From WS-7 sp035635575 (GTDB lineage Bacteria; Eisenbacteria; RBG-16-71-46; SZUA-252): 64,000 bases of DNA. Shown piece by piece: positions 17,540 through 25,055 of the stretch (its first letter is position 1; every line of letters starts with the position of its first letter). The notes under the pieces were generated by a model, which was not told the DNA's origin, made no database searches, and was given only the letters and a program-made list of their open reading frames with translations. The position numbers and the translations under genes were made by a program. The stretch spans positions 6,170 to 70,169 of the forward strand of contig DASQAV010000002.1 of assembly GCA_035635575.1 (NCBI GenBank), written 5' to 3'.

Positions 17540-17741
17540 CCGCATCGCTACGCGTTTTTTGGCACGCCATCAATAGATTTCCCGGTCGACATGGGATTAG
17601 ACTTTTTGTGGGAGGAGGCCGGCCGGAGGCCGATGGCTCCCCACGCATGCTCGTTCTGCCGGGAACTTTAGGGGGCTTCGGGCGGTAGTGCTTCGTGAGG
17701 CTTTGGTGGCCGTGTAAGTGTATGTCCCGCAAGGAGGTCAA

Positions 17742-18623
17742 ATGAAGGTGCTCGAGATGATGCCGATCGGCGCAGCTGTGTTCGCGCTGAGCCTGGGCCT
17801 CTCATCGGTCGCTCCCTCCCCCGCTCGCGCGGATGACGACTGGGGAAAAGGTGACAAGAACCTCATCCGAATCGTGCAGGAGGACCAGGATAACGATCGA
17901 GACAGCGATCGAGTGTCCAGCTCCTCCGGCTATCTGGGGGTCCAGGTTCAGCGGCTGAGCGCCTCGCTTCGCAGAGCGAAAGGCATCCCCGAGGCGACCG
18001 AAGGCTCCCTGGTGAGCAACGTCGAGGACCAGAGCCCCGCGGACGATGGCGGCATCAAGCGCGGTGACGTGATCCTGGAAGTGAATCGTCAGTCCACGCC
18101 CAGCCCGAACGATCTCGTCCGGGTCGTGCGCGACCTCGAGCCCGGACGCAGAGTCCCGGTGCAGATCTGGCGCGACGGCGTCACCCGCACCGTGACGCTC
18201 ACGGTCGGAACGCGCCCGGCGGGCGCCGATGCTCCACCCCGGGCGCCGGAGCCACCGGACGCTCGCGGCGATGCGCCGGACCCGCGTGATGTGCCGGACG
18301 TGCGCAGCGTGCCGGACGTGCGCGGCATGCCCGACATGCGCGGCATGCCCGATGGCAGCCGGATGCAGATCCTCCGCCGCAACCGGGATGATCTCCAGCG
18401 GCAGCTCCAGGACATCCACGAGATGTTGTCCCGGCTGCGCGACGTGGACCTGGCCAGACTCGAACGAGAGATCCAGCAGCTTCGCTCCGAGCTACAGCGT
18501 GGCGGCGCGCTGGAGCGTCGGAACCGCGATAACGAGGAGCGCGATCGCGGCGATCGCCAACGCGACCAGAATGAACGCGACAACAAGGATCGTGAACAGG
18601 ACCACAGCAACGACGGCGATTAG
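17742..18623 (+). CDS. Secreted PDZ-domain protein with hexapeptide repeats and charged tail
   Basis: 293 residues. The ATG at 17742 follows a strong AAGGAGGT box. A signal peptide (ending near SPARA, ~30) is followed by one PDZ domain at about 65-155 (YLGVQVQRLS, GSLVSNVEDQSPADDGGIKR, GDVILEVNRQ), of the DegP/HtrA type, but no protease domain. Next is a tandem repeat of the form [DSG][AVM]PD[PVM]R, then a predicted coiled coil (about 210-260, RDDLQRQLQDIHEMLSRLRD). The tail is extremely rich in Asp, Arg and Asn. It likely acts as a periplasmic adaptor or scaffold. It is flanked by possible terminators and looks monocistronic. Confidence 0.8.
   Translation: MKVLEMMPIGAAVFALSLGLSSVAPSPARADDDWGKGDKNLIRIVQEDQDNDRDSDRVSSSSGYLGVQVQRLSASLRRAKGIPEATEGSLVSNVEDQSPADDGGIKRGDVILEVNRQSTPSPNDLVRVVRDLEPGRRVPVQIWRDGVTRTVTLTVGTRPAGADAPPRAPEPPDARGDAPDPRDVPDVRSVPDVRGMPDMRGMPDGSRMQILRRNRDDLQRQLQDIHEMLSRLRDVDLARLEREIQQLRSELQRGGALERRNRDNEERDRGDRQRDQNERDNKDREQDHSNDGD
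18270..18356 (+). repeat. 18-bp tandem repeat in the PDZ protein gene
   Basis: Units begin at 18270, 18288, 18306, 18324 and 18342; the last is partial. Each encodes a variant of xVPDxR (APDPR, VPDVR, VPDVR, MPDMR, MPDGS). Copies 2 and 3 differ by only a few bases, and copies 4 and 5 share GGCATGCCCGA, so duplication is recent enough to see at the DNA level. Confidence 0.8.
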
Positions 18624-18643
18624 CTCCTGAGAGAACGCAGTCT

Positions 18644-18705
18644 GGCGGGTGGGTGTTTCCATTGGACGGTTCTAGCCCATCGAAAACCGTTCAAGCCCAC
18701 CCGCC
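18644..18705 (+). terminator. Long inverted repeat downstream of the PDZ gene
   Basis: GGCGGGTGGG (18644-18653) is perfectly complementary to CCCACCCGCC (18696-18705). An inner imperfect stem (GGACGGTT with AACCGTTC) forms a second level of pairing. There is no clear T run after it, so it may be a transcript-end hairpin or an mRNA-stabilising structure rather than a classical intrinsic terminator. Confidence 0.5.
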
Positions 18706-18896
18706 TCTCCCTATCAAAAGAACTGGACCGCGGCGGCCCTCGCGGGTAGCATGCGGGCGCTCGGCGTTACCAAGCTGCGCCGCGTATGCTTTTTGCTACA
18801 TATCGGAGTGCCCAGTCCGATAAGCCTGGAGGAGACATCCCCTTGTCTCTTTCGCGCAAGTCTCAGTGACCCGCACGGATGAGGGCTGGGAGAATC

Positions 18897-19907
18897 ATGC
18901 GCTATCGACGATTCGTCGCTTCGCTGACTTGTGGAGTGCTTGTAACACTGACGCTTTCGGTGCACGTTCCGGAAGCCTCGGCGCAGCAATCTGCACGTTC
19001 CGGAGGCTCGGAGCCCACGCGGCTGGCGTCTGCTTCCAGCTCGCGCGCCTCCAGGAAGCAGGTGCGGCCGCGCCGGCATCGCAGGACGCGGAGGCTCCGC
19101 CGCCAGGCCACCTTCTCCCTGCCGCAAGTGACGCGTTACGGGATTCCCCGGCTTCACGCGAAGGCGGCCTTCGTCGTGGACGCCACCAGCAACAAGGTGC
19201 TCTTCCAGAAAAACCCCACGGAGCTGTACCCCATCGCCAGCCTCACCAAGCTCATGACCGCCCTCGTCTATTTCCAGACGAAGCCGCAGTTCGATCAGGT
19301 GGTCGAGATCGCGCCCGATGACGTACGGCATTCCAGCAGGTCCCACATCCGGGCGCGCGAGGACATCACCGTGCGCGATCTCCTGCACGCGTCGCTCATG
19401 GCCTCGGACAACGTGGCCACGAAGGCGCTCGTCCGTTCGTGCGGCCTGCCGCGCGAGGAGTTCGTCCGGAGGATGAACGCCATGGCGGATTCCATGAACC
19501 TGACCGGGACGCATTTCGTCGAGCCCACGGGACTGGACGAACAGAATGTCGCGACCGCCCAGGCCATCGCGACGCTTCTCCGGACCGCGGCCAGCAATCC
19601 GGTCGTCGGCTCCATCATGCAGAAACAGACCTATACCTTTGCTTCGAACCGGAAGCTCCATCGGCTCGTGAACACCAACCGGCTGCTCAAGAGCAAGTGG
19701 CGCATCACGGGAGGGAAGACGGGATTCATCAGCGAGGCGGGCTACTGCTTCGCGACGATGGTCGAGACCCCGTCGGGAACGGAAGTGACCGCGGTCCTGC
19801 TCGGCGCTCCCAGCAATCGCCTCCGCTTCGCGGAGGCAAGACGGATGCTCGACTGGACCTTCCGATTCGGGCTGCCGCAGGCTGCTGCGGCGAATGGCGG
19901 CGAATAG
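18897..19907 (+). CDS. D-alanyl-D-alanine carboxypeptidase (PBP5/6-type, peptidase S11)
   Basis: Periplasmic low-molecular-weight penicillin-binding protein that trims the terminal D-Ala from peptidoglycan stem peptides. 336 residues from the ATG at 18897, chosen because GGGAG precedes it; an in-frame ATG at 18879 lacks this. A signal peptide (to about SAQ, 30) is followed by a very basic linker (about 53-70). The catalytic triad motifs are intact: Ser115-x-x-Lys118 (SLTK), Ser170-Asp-Asn172 and Lys273-Thr-Gly275. The C-terminal beta-rich PBP5 domain and amphipathic anchor are absent, so it ends soon after the transpeptidase fold. The next gene, another peptidoglycan-acting protein, starts 3 bases after its stop. 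Confidence 0.93.
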   Translation: MRYRRFVASLTCGVLVTLTLSVHVPEASAQQSARSGGSEPTRLASASSSRASRKQVRPRRHRRTRRLRRQATFSLPQVTRYGIPRLHAKAAFVVDATSNKVLFQKNPTELYPIASLTKLMTALVYFQTKPQFDQVVEIAPDDVRHSSRSHIRAREDITVRDLLHASLMASDNVATKALVRSCGLPREEFVRRMNAMADSMNLTGTHFVEPTGLDEQNVATAQAIATLLRTAASNPVVGSIMQKQTYTFASNRKLHRLVNTNRLLKSKWRITGGKTGFISEAGYCFATMVETPSGTEVTAVLLGAPSNRLRFAEARRMLDWTFRFGLPQAAAANGGE

Positions 19908-19910
19908 CGC

Positions 19911-21413
19911 GTGCGGGCCCCCGGCATAACCGCCGGCCTTCGACCCCACCCCCTCCAAGCCACGCTCGTATTCGCTTCGCTTCTCCCCGCGCTCTTTCTG
20001 CTTCCCCTGCCGGCCGCGGCCGATGAGCCTCCGCCGATCGCGTCGGCCTTCGTCTTCCCCGTCGGTGACGAGCTGGACTTCAAGAAGCCGGCCGCGGGCG
20101 AGCCCAACGGCTTCCATGTAACCGACCCGTATCTGAAAGTCCGGAAATCGCGCAAGCATCGCCCTCAGCGCGTCCACTACGGCGTGGATCTCTCCGGCAG
20201 CGCGGGCGGCCTCCTGGTGCGGGCGATCGCGGCCGGAGTCGTCGAGATCAGTGATGCCAACGCCCTCGTCAAGGTCCGCAGGCCGCAAAAAGTAAAGCTC
20301 CCGACGGTCGTGAATGGGAAGAGGATCTACGCATGGGGAGTCCGATACCGGACGGTCTGGAAATGGCGCACGGGTTGGGGAAACCGCATCGTGATCCGGC
20401 ACACGCTCCCGGACGGACAGGTGGTCTATTCCCTCTACGCGCACCTCATGTCGCGATCGGTCCTCGTTCGCGCGGGGGAGCCGGTCGCGGCCGGGCAGCC
20501 CATCGCGAAGGTGGGCAGGACAGGCCGCGCCACGGCGCCCCACCTCCACCTCGAGATCCGGACCACGCGCCTCGACGAAGCCGCCGAGATCTCCGATCCC
20601 GACGACTCCGAGGTCACCGACGAAGGCGAGACGGCGGAGCGCCCGGAGACCGAGCTTCCGCACACGGTGGATCCGCTCGCCTTCCTGGTGGACCACGTGC
20701 TCCGGTTCGAGGATCTGGAGCCCGGGAGCTGGCAGGTGCGCTATGCCCTTCCCGCCGTTAAGGACGGCGTGATGAGCTGCGACCGGGGACGCTTCGATCC
20801 GGACGAGGCCGTGACGCGGGCTGAATTCTACGCCGCGCTCGTGGCTTCGTTCCGCCTGGGGACGGGCTTCACGAAGAACGAGTACGATTCGCAGGTGGAC
20901 GCCCTCATCGACACGGGCATTCTCGACAGCTCCGCGCGGCATCAGAATCGACGGGACCCCATCGAGCGCTCGGACGCGCTGGAGCTGGTGCTGCGGTGCC
21001 TCGACCGGGGAGCGGCCCGGGCGCTCAGCATGAGCCGCATCCCCGGGGAGCAGCTGGCCCGTGATTTCAACGCGGAGTTCGCGGGCCGGGACGCGGCGAA
21101 CGAGGCGGAGCAGGAAGCGCGAAGGCTGGCGGCCGGGGAGACGGCGGAGCTCAGGAAGGCCGCGGCCGCGCGGGACGAGCGCCGCGCCAAGGCGGCACTC
21201 GAGCGCGGGGCACCTCCGCCCAAGAAGCGGACCAAGGTCGAGGCGGTGAAGCCCGTGCCCATGCTCGACCCGGGTTTCGATTCGCTCGCGCAATCGAAGG
21301 AGAACCTCTCGCGGGCCGAAGTATGCCTGCTCCTCGCGTCGACCCTTCGCATCGGATCCGCGAACGTCTCGGCCCTCCAGCGCGCGGCCTCGCGCGCCGC
21401 GAAGACGGGCTAG
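19911..21413 (+). CDS. M23 peptidase (LytM) with C-terminal SLH-like repeats
   Basis: 500 residues from a GTG start. A signal peptide (LVFASLLPALFLLPLPAAA, to about residue 37) precedes a LytM/M23 domain with an apparently complete zinc site: His89 and Asp93 (HYGVDLSG), His178 (YAHLM), and His211/His213 (APHLHLEIR). Two to three segments after residue 280 resemble S-layer homology repeats: RFDPDEAVTRAEFYAALVAS, then RRDPIERSDALELVLRCLD, and a final KENLSRAEVCLLLASTL. In between lies a charged Ala/Glu/Arg-rich stretch. It probably cleaves peptidoglycan cross-links and anchors to secondary wall polymer or peptidoglycan through the SLH part. It is coupled to the D,D-carboxypeptidase gene. Confidence 0.85.
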   Translation: MRAPGITAGLRPHPLQATLVFASLLPALFLLPLPAAADEPPPIASAFVFPVGDELDFKKPAAGEPNGFHVTDPYLKVRKSRKHRPQRVHYGVDLSGSAGGLLVRAIAAGVVEISDANALVKVRRPQKVKLPTVVNGKRIYAWGVRYRTVWKWRTGWGNRIVIRHTLPDGQVVYSLYAHLMSRSVLVRAGEPVAAGQPIAKVGRTGRATAPHLHLEIRTTRLDEAAEISDPDDSEVTDEGETAERPETELPHTVDPLAFLVDHVLRFEDLEPGSWQVRYALPAVKDGVMSCDRGRFDPDEAVTRAEFYAALVASFRLGTGFTKNEYDSQVDALIDTGILDSSARHQNRRDPIERSDALELVLRCLDRGAARALSMSRIPGEQLARDFNAEFAGRDAANEAEQEARRLAAGETAELRKAAAARDERRAKAALERGAPPPKKRTKVEAVKPVPMLDPGFDSLAQSKENLSRAEVCLLLASTLRIGSANVSALQRAASRAAKTG

Positions 21414-21446
21414 CCTTCCCAGGGCGGCGCTGGCATTGTCGGCGCC

Positions 21447-22712
21447 GTGACCACTTCGACCCCATCGCTTCGCCCCACCCTCGTACGGGGCGAGGGCGTC
21501 CACGTCTGGGACGCCGACGGCCGGCGCTATCTCGACGCGATCTCGGGATCCTTCGCGGTGCAGCTGGGCTATGGCCGCGCCGATCTCGTCCGCGCGCTGA
21601 CGGAAGCCGCCTCCCGCCTGCCGTACGCCCGCCCCTCCCGATTCGAGAGTGCGGAGTCGGAGGCCTATGCGGAAGAGCTGCTGCTCGCCGCGGGTCCCCC
21701 CTACAAGCGCGCGTTGTTCACATCGTCGGGCAGCGAGGCGGTGGAGGTCGCGCTGAAGGCGGCGCACCGGTATCAGAGCGCGAAGGGCCGCCCCGGCCGG
21801 ACCCGGATCACACACCTGCGCGGCCACTTCCACGGGGCCACGCTCGCCGCTCTGGGAGTCACCGACTACCGGCCGCGACGCGACGCGTATGACGCGATCC
21901 TCGCCGGTGGACCCGCCTTCGATGAGGGTGCCGCCGATCTCGAGGGCGAGCTTGGGTCCGCGGCAGCGCTCATCGCCGAGACCATCCCGGCCGTGGGCCG
22001 CGGGGCTTCGTTGCCGCGGCCCGGATTTCTTCGGGAAGTCCGCCGCGCGTGCGACCGCCAGGATGCGCTCTGGATCGCGGATGAGATCCTGACGGGATTC
22101 GGCCGCGTCGGATCCCTCTTCGCCTGGAAGCGATTGGCGGAGGATTCCAGGGAGCCCGAGGCCAAGCCGGACATCGTCGTGTTCGGGAAGGGAGCGGGTG
22201 CCGGATACGCGGCGATCGCGGGCGTCTTGCTGGCGGAACGTGTTGCCGCCGTGCTCGACGCGGCGCCAGGGGGAGCGTTCTCGCATGCCCAGACCTACGG
22301 CGGACACGCGCCCGCGTGCGCCGTGGGAAGGCGCGTGCTCGCCGCCATGCGCGAGGAGAAGATCGAGGCGCGGGTGCGCGAGAAGGAGGGGGCGCTTCGT
22401 GACGCTTGGACCGCGCTCTCGGCCCATCCTCACGTGCTGGACGTCCGGGGCCTGGGCTTTCTCTGGGGGATGGTGCTCAGGAAGGACCGGGAAAGCGGGA
22501 AGCCCTTCCCGCGCGAGCGCAAAATTGCCGAGCGCGTGGAGGCAGCCTGCCGCGACCGGGGCCTCCTCGTGTTCTCGGGCTCAGGCTCCCACGACGGGAA
22601 TCTCGGCGATCACCTCCTGATTGGACCGCCGCTCGTCTCGGACGCTCACCACTTTCCTCAGATCGCGATCGGGATCAGGGAGTCTCTGGACGCGGTGATG
22701 CGCGATACGTGA
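21447..22712 (+). CDS. Class III aminotransferase (PLP-dependent)
   Basis: 421 residues from a GTG start. Fold type I aminotransferase: the PLP phosphate-binding segment TSSGSEAVEVALKAA, the aspartate motif ALWIADEILTGFGRVGS (Asp contacts the pyridine N), and the Schiff-base lysine in VVFGKGAGAGYAAIAG. Class III members include ornithine, acetylornithine, beta-alanine-pyruvate, DAPA and glutamate-semialdehyde enzymes. Nothing in the window fixes the substrate, since no biotin, arginine or tetrapyrrole gene lies nearby. The 33-bp gap to the preceding gene suggests it may share a transcript, but functional linkage to the cell-wall genes is unproven. Confidence 0.88.
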   Translation: MTTSTPSLRPTLVRGEGVHVWDADGRRYLDAISGSFAVQLGYGRADLVRALTEAASRLPYARPSRFESAESEAYAEELLLAAGPPYKRALFTSSGSEAVEVALKAAHRYQSAKGRPGRTRITHLRGHFHGATLAALGVTDYRPRRDAYDAILAGGPAFDEGAADLEGELGSAAALIAETIPAVGRGASLPRPGFLREVRRACDRQDALWIADEILTGFGRVGSLFAWKRLAEDSREPEAKPDIVVFGKGAGAGYAAIAGVLLAERVAAVLDAAPGGAFSHAQTYGGHAPACAVGRRVLAAMREEKIEARVREKEGALRDAWTALSAHPHVLDVRGLGFLWGMVLRKDRESGKPFPRERKIAERVEAACRDRGLLVFSGSGSHDGNLGDHLLIGPPLVSDAHHFPQIAIGIRESLDAVMRDT

Positions 22713-22744
22713 CCACCTGAACTTTCTCTCGTACAATCGTACCG

Positions 22745-23548
22745 ATGAATCCAAATCCGCCGATCAAGAGCCAGCGCAGCATGACAGCACTTCTCGCGGG
22801 CGGCGCGATCCTCGTATGCGCCTCCGTCCTGGGATGCGCCGCCGACTCGGAGCTCAAGCGATACGACCCCTCCCTGAACGAGATCGACCTCCGCCAGGGA
22901 AAGATCGCGGACATGGGCGTGGTGAAATTCCAGGAGCCCGATCAGATTCGCCCGCCGCTCATCGCCACCCTGGAGCGAACCTTCCGCGAGGAGCGTCCGG
23001 ATCTGACCGTGCTCCCGGCCGACAGCGTGCGGCACCTCCTCGGCGGCGAGCGCTACCGGAAGCTCATGCTCGGCTACGAATACCAGGGCACCCTCGACGG
23101 CCCGGCCCTGAGCGAGATCTCCGATTCGCTGCGTGGGGCGGCGCGCTTCCTTCTTCTCGCCCGCGTCGTGAAGGACCGCACCCGGAGCTCGGCCCGCGGC
23201 ATGGCCCAGGGCGATACCGGATTGTCCTCGGCCTCCTATGCCATGGGGATCACGGGGCGCGATGCGCAGGTGGTCATCCATCTCTACGATCTTTCGAGGA
23301 GGAGCCTGGCAGTGACCGCGAGACTCGACGGCTCGAGCGAGAACTCGAGGCCCGTGCTCTCGCCGATCCGCCCTGGCTCCAGCGGGACGGTGGAGCTGGG
23401 GAGGGTCGTGCCTCCGGAGGAGACCGGGTACCCCGCCTCCCCCGAGCTGGCCCAGGCGGTCGAGGACCCGTTCCGCACGTTCGCGAAGACGCTGCCCGGC
23501 ACTCCCTTGCCGGCCGGCGCCCCCCAGCCGGTGCCTGCTCGGCGCTAG
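22745..23548 (+). CDS. Lipoprotein of unknown function
   Basis: 267 residues with a lipoprotein signal: positively charged N-region (KSQR), hydrophobic core, lipobox VLGC with Cys31. The mature region has alternating strand/helix character (MGVVKFQEPDQIRPPLIATL, ARFLLLARVVKD, AQVVIHLYDLSRRSLAVTAR) that recalls periplasmic curli-assembly-like or TolB-N-like lipoproteins, but the similarity is too vague to name it. The C-terminus is Pro/Ala-rich. Its TAG stop shares the palindrome CTAG with the stop of the convergent transporter gene, so the two genes overlap by 4 bases. Confidence 0.7.
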   Translation: MNPNPPIKSQRSMTALLAGGAILVCASVLGCAADSELKRYDPSLNEIDLRQGKIADMGVVKFQEPDQIRPPLIATLERTFREERPDLTVLPADSVRHLLGGERYRKLMLGYEYQGTLDGPALSEISDSLRGAARFLLLARVVKDRTRSSARGMAQGDTGLSSASYAMGITGRDAQVVIHLYDLSRRSLAVTARLDGSSENSRPVLSPIRPGSSGTVELGRVVPPEETGYPASPELAQAVEDPFRTFAKTLPGTPLPAGAPQPVPARR

Positions 23549-24405
23549 TCCGCGCTCACCTTCTTCAGCTCGGCCACCAGCACCCCGGACAGGATCGCGG
23601 CGCTTCCCAGCACTTCCCATCCCGACATGTGAGCGCCGAAGAAGCCCATCGCGAAGAGTGACGCGAACACCGGCTCCAGCGAATAGATCACTCCCGCGCG
23701 CACCGGCTTCGTCTTTCCCAGCGCCCAGGTCTGGAGCACGAGAATCAGCGCGGTCGCGATGACGCCGAGATAGAGGAGCGTCCCCCACGCTTCGGTGGGC
23801 ACCGAGAGCTTCCCGCGGGCCGCGACGAAGATCCATCCCATGGCGCCCGAGACCAGGGCCTGCATCGCCGAGACGGCAAAGGGATCGCTCCGCCGCGCGG
23901 CCACGTTCGTGTACACCACTTGGCACGCGAAGAAGACCGCGCCGGCCAGCGTCCAGAGGTCCCCCGCATGCAGGCTGAGCCCCGCGTCCGCGTAGAAGAT
24001 CAGGAGCCCCACGAACACCAGCGCCACCCCGAGAATCTCTCCGAGCCGCACGCGCGATCGCTGCACCAGGAACGCGATGAACGGCATGAACACGACCGCG
24101 GTTCCGGTGAGAAACGCCGAGCGCGGCACGCTGATCGTCGTGAGCCCGATCGCCTGCGTGAGATAGCCCCCGACGAGAAAGAGTCCCGTGCGGATTCCAT
24201 CCCAGAGATCCTGACGTCCCATCCGCGCGAGCCGGCGCCGGTAGATCAGGCAGAGCACCAGCGCCGCGATGGAGAAGCGCACCGCCACGATCGTGTACGC
24301 GTCGACCCGGTGGAGGATGACGCTGAGGAGCGGAAAGGTCGTTCCCCAGATCGCCGTGATGAGGAGGAGCGTGCCCTCGGCGACCCGGCTCGAATCCCTC
24401 CTCAA
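23545..24405 (-). CDS. DMT superfamily transporter (EamA family)
   Basis: 286 residues with about ten hydrophobic segments in two EamA repeats. The first begins GTLLLITAIWGTTFPLLSVI and the second DLWTLAGAVFFACQVVYTN. It is an inner-membrane exporter of the drug/metabolite family; the substrate is unknown. The ATG overlaps the rex stop (ATGA), so it is the last gene of the gyrB-gyrA-rex run on the minus strand. Its 3' end overlaps the convergent lipoprotein gene by 4 bases. Confidence 0.9.
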   Translation of the reverse strand: MRRDSSRVAEGTLLLITAIWGTTFPLLSVILHRVDAYTIVAVRFSIAALVLCLIYRRRLARMGRQDLWDGIRTGLFLVGGYLTQAIGLTTISVPRSAFLTGTAVVFMPFIAFLVQRSRVRLGEILGVALVFVGLLIFYADAGLSLHAGDLWTLAGAVFFACQVVYTNVAARRSDPFAVSAMQALVSGAMGWIFVAARGKLSVPTEAWGTLLYLGVIATALILVLQTWALGKTKPVRAGVIYSLEPVFASLFAMGFFGAHMSGWEVLGSAAILSGVLVAELKKVSAD

Positions 24406-25055
24406 CGGCGCGGGCGCCGCGTGGGCCGTGCGGTCAAGGCCTTGATCGAGAAGGAGAGGCTCTCCAGCTCCACCGCCAGGTTCACGTTCCGGAGCGCCAC
24501 TTGCGGCGGAATGAAGAGCTTCCGGTGGGCGAAGTTCAGGATTCCGCGCATTCCCGCCATCACCATGCGGTCGGCCACGGCCTGGGCCGCGCGCGCGGGC
24601 ACGGCGATGACCCCGATCTCGAGCCCCAGCCGCTCCGTCTCCTCTTGCAGCGCGTCCACGTGGAGGATCTGGAGGTCACGCCACTTCTGGTGGATCCGCT
24701 CGGGGCTCACGTCGAACACCGCGGCGAAGTCGAATCCCTGGCGGCGAAATTCCTTGTAGGAGAAGAGGGCCGAGCCGATGTTCCCCGCGCCCACCAGGGC
24801 CACTCTCCAGCGGCGGTTCAGCCCCAGGATGAGGCGGATCTCTTTCTTGAGGCGCGCGACCAGATACCCCAGGCCGCGCTTGCCGAAATTGCCGAAGTAG
24901 GAGAGGTCCTTCCGAACCTGCGCGGAGGTGACTCCGCTCAGGTGGGCCAGGCCCTGCGAGGAGACGGTGCGAACGCCTTCCAGCTCCAGATCCTCGAGAA
25001 CCCGGTAGTAATCGGAGAGACGCCGGACCGTCGAGGTGGAGATCCGAGGATCCAG
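24402..25055 (-). CDS. rex: Redox-sensing transcriptional repressor Rex, probable CTG start
   Basis: Rex senses the NADH/NAD+ ratio and represses fermentation or respiration genes when NADH is low. The minus strand encodes the N-terminal winged helix (VSSQGLAHLSGVTSAQVRKD, SYFGNFGKRGLGYLV) and the Rossmann NADH domain (VALVGAGNIGSALFSYKEF, VFDVSPERIHQKW). Full length is about 217 residues, normal for Rex. The frame opens directly after the gyrA TAG, and no ATG, GTG or TTG lies before the conserved winged helix. The first codon after TAG is CTG, preceded by GAGGAGGAG as a ribosome binding site. A CTG start coupled to gyrA termination is the best reading. A GTG within the Rossmann domain would remove the DNA-binding domain. 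Confidence 0.88.
   Translation of the reverse strand: MDPRISTSTVRRLSDYYRVLEDLELEGVRTVSSQGLAHLSGVTSAQVRKDLSYFGNFGKRGLGYLVARLKKEIRLILGLNRRWRVALVGAGNIGSALFSYKEFRRQGFDFAAVFDVSPERIHQKWRDLQILHVDALQEETERLGLEIGVIAVPARAAQAVADRMVMAGMRGILNFAHRKLFIPPQVALRNVNLAVELESLSFSIKALTARPTRRPRR

Noticed and set aside
18706..18896. Possible riboswitch or leader RNA upstream of the D,D-carboxypeptidase gene
   Set aside because: No conserved motif of a known class (c-di-GMP, TPP, cobalamin) was found; only unremarkable short complementarities.
18714..22433. 1239-residue minus-strand open frame
   Set aside because: Runs antisense through three well-supported genes (D,D-carboxypeptidase, M23 and aminotransferase); Arg/Gly-rich shadow frame.
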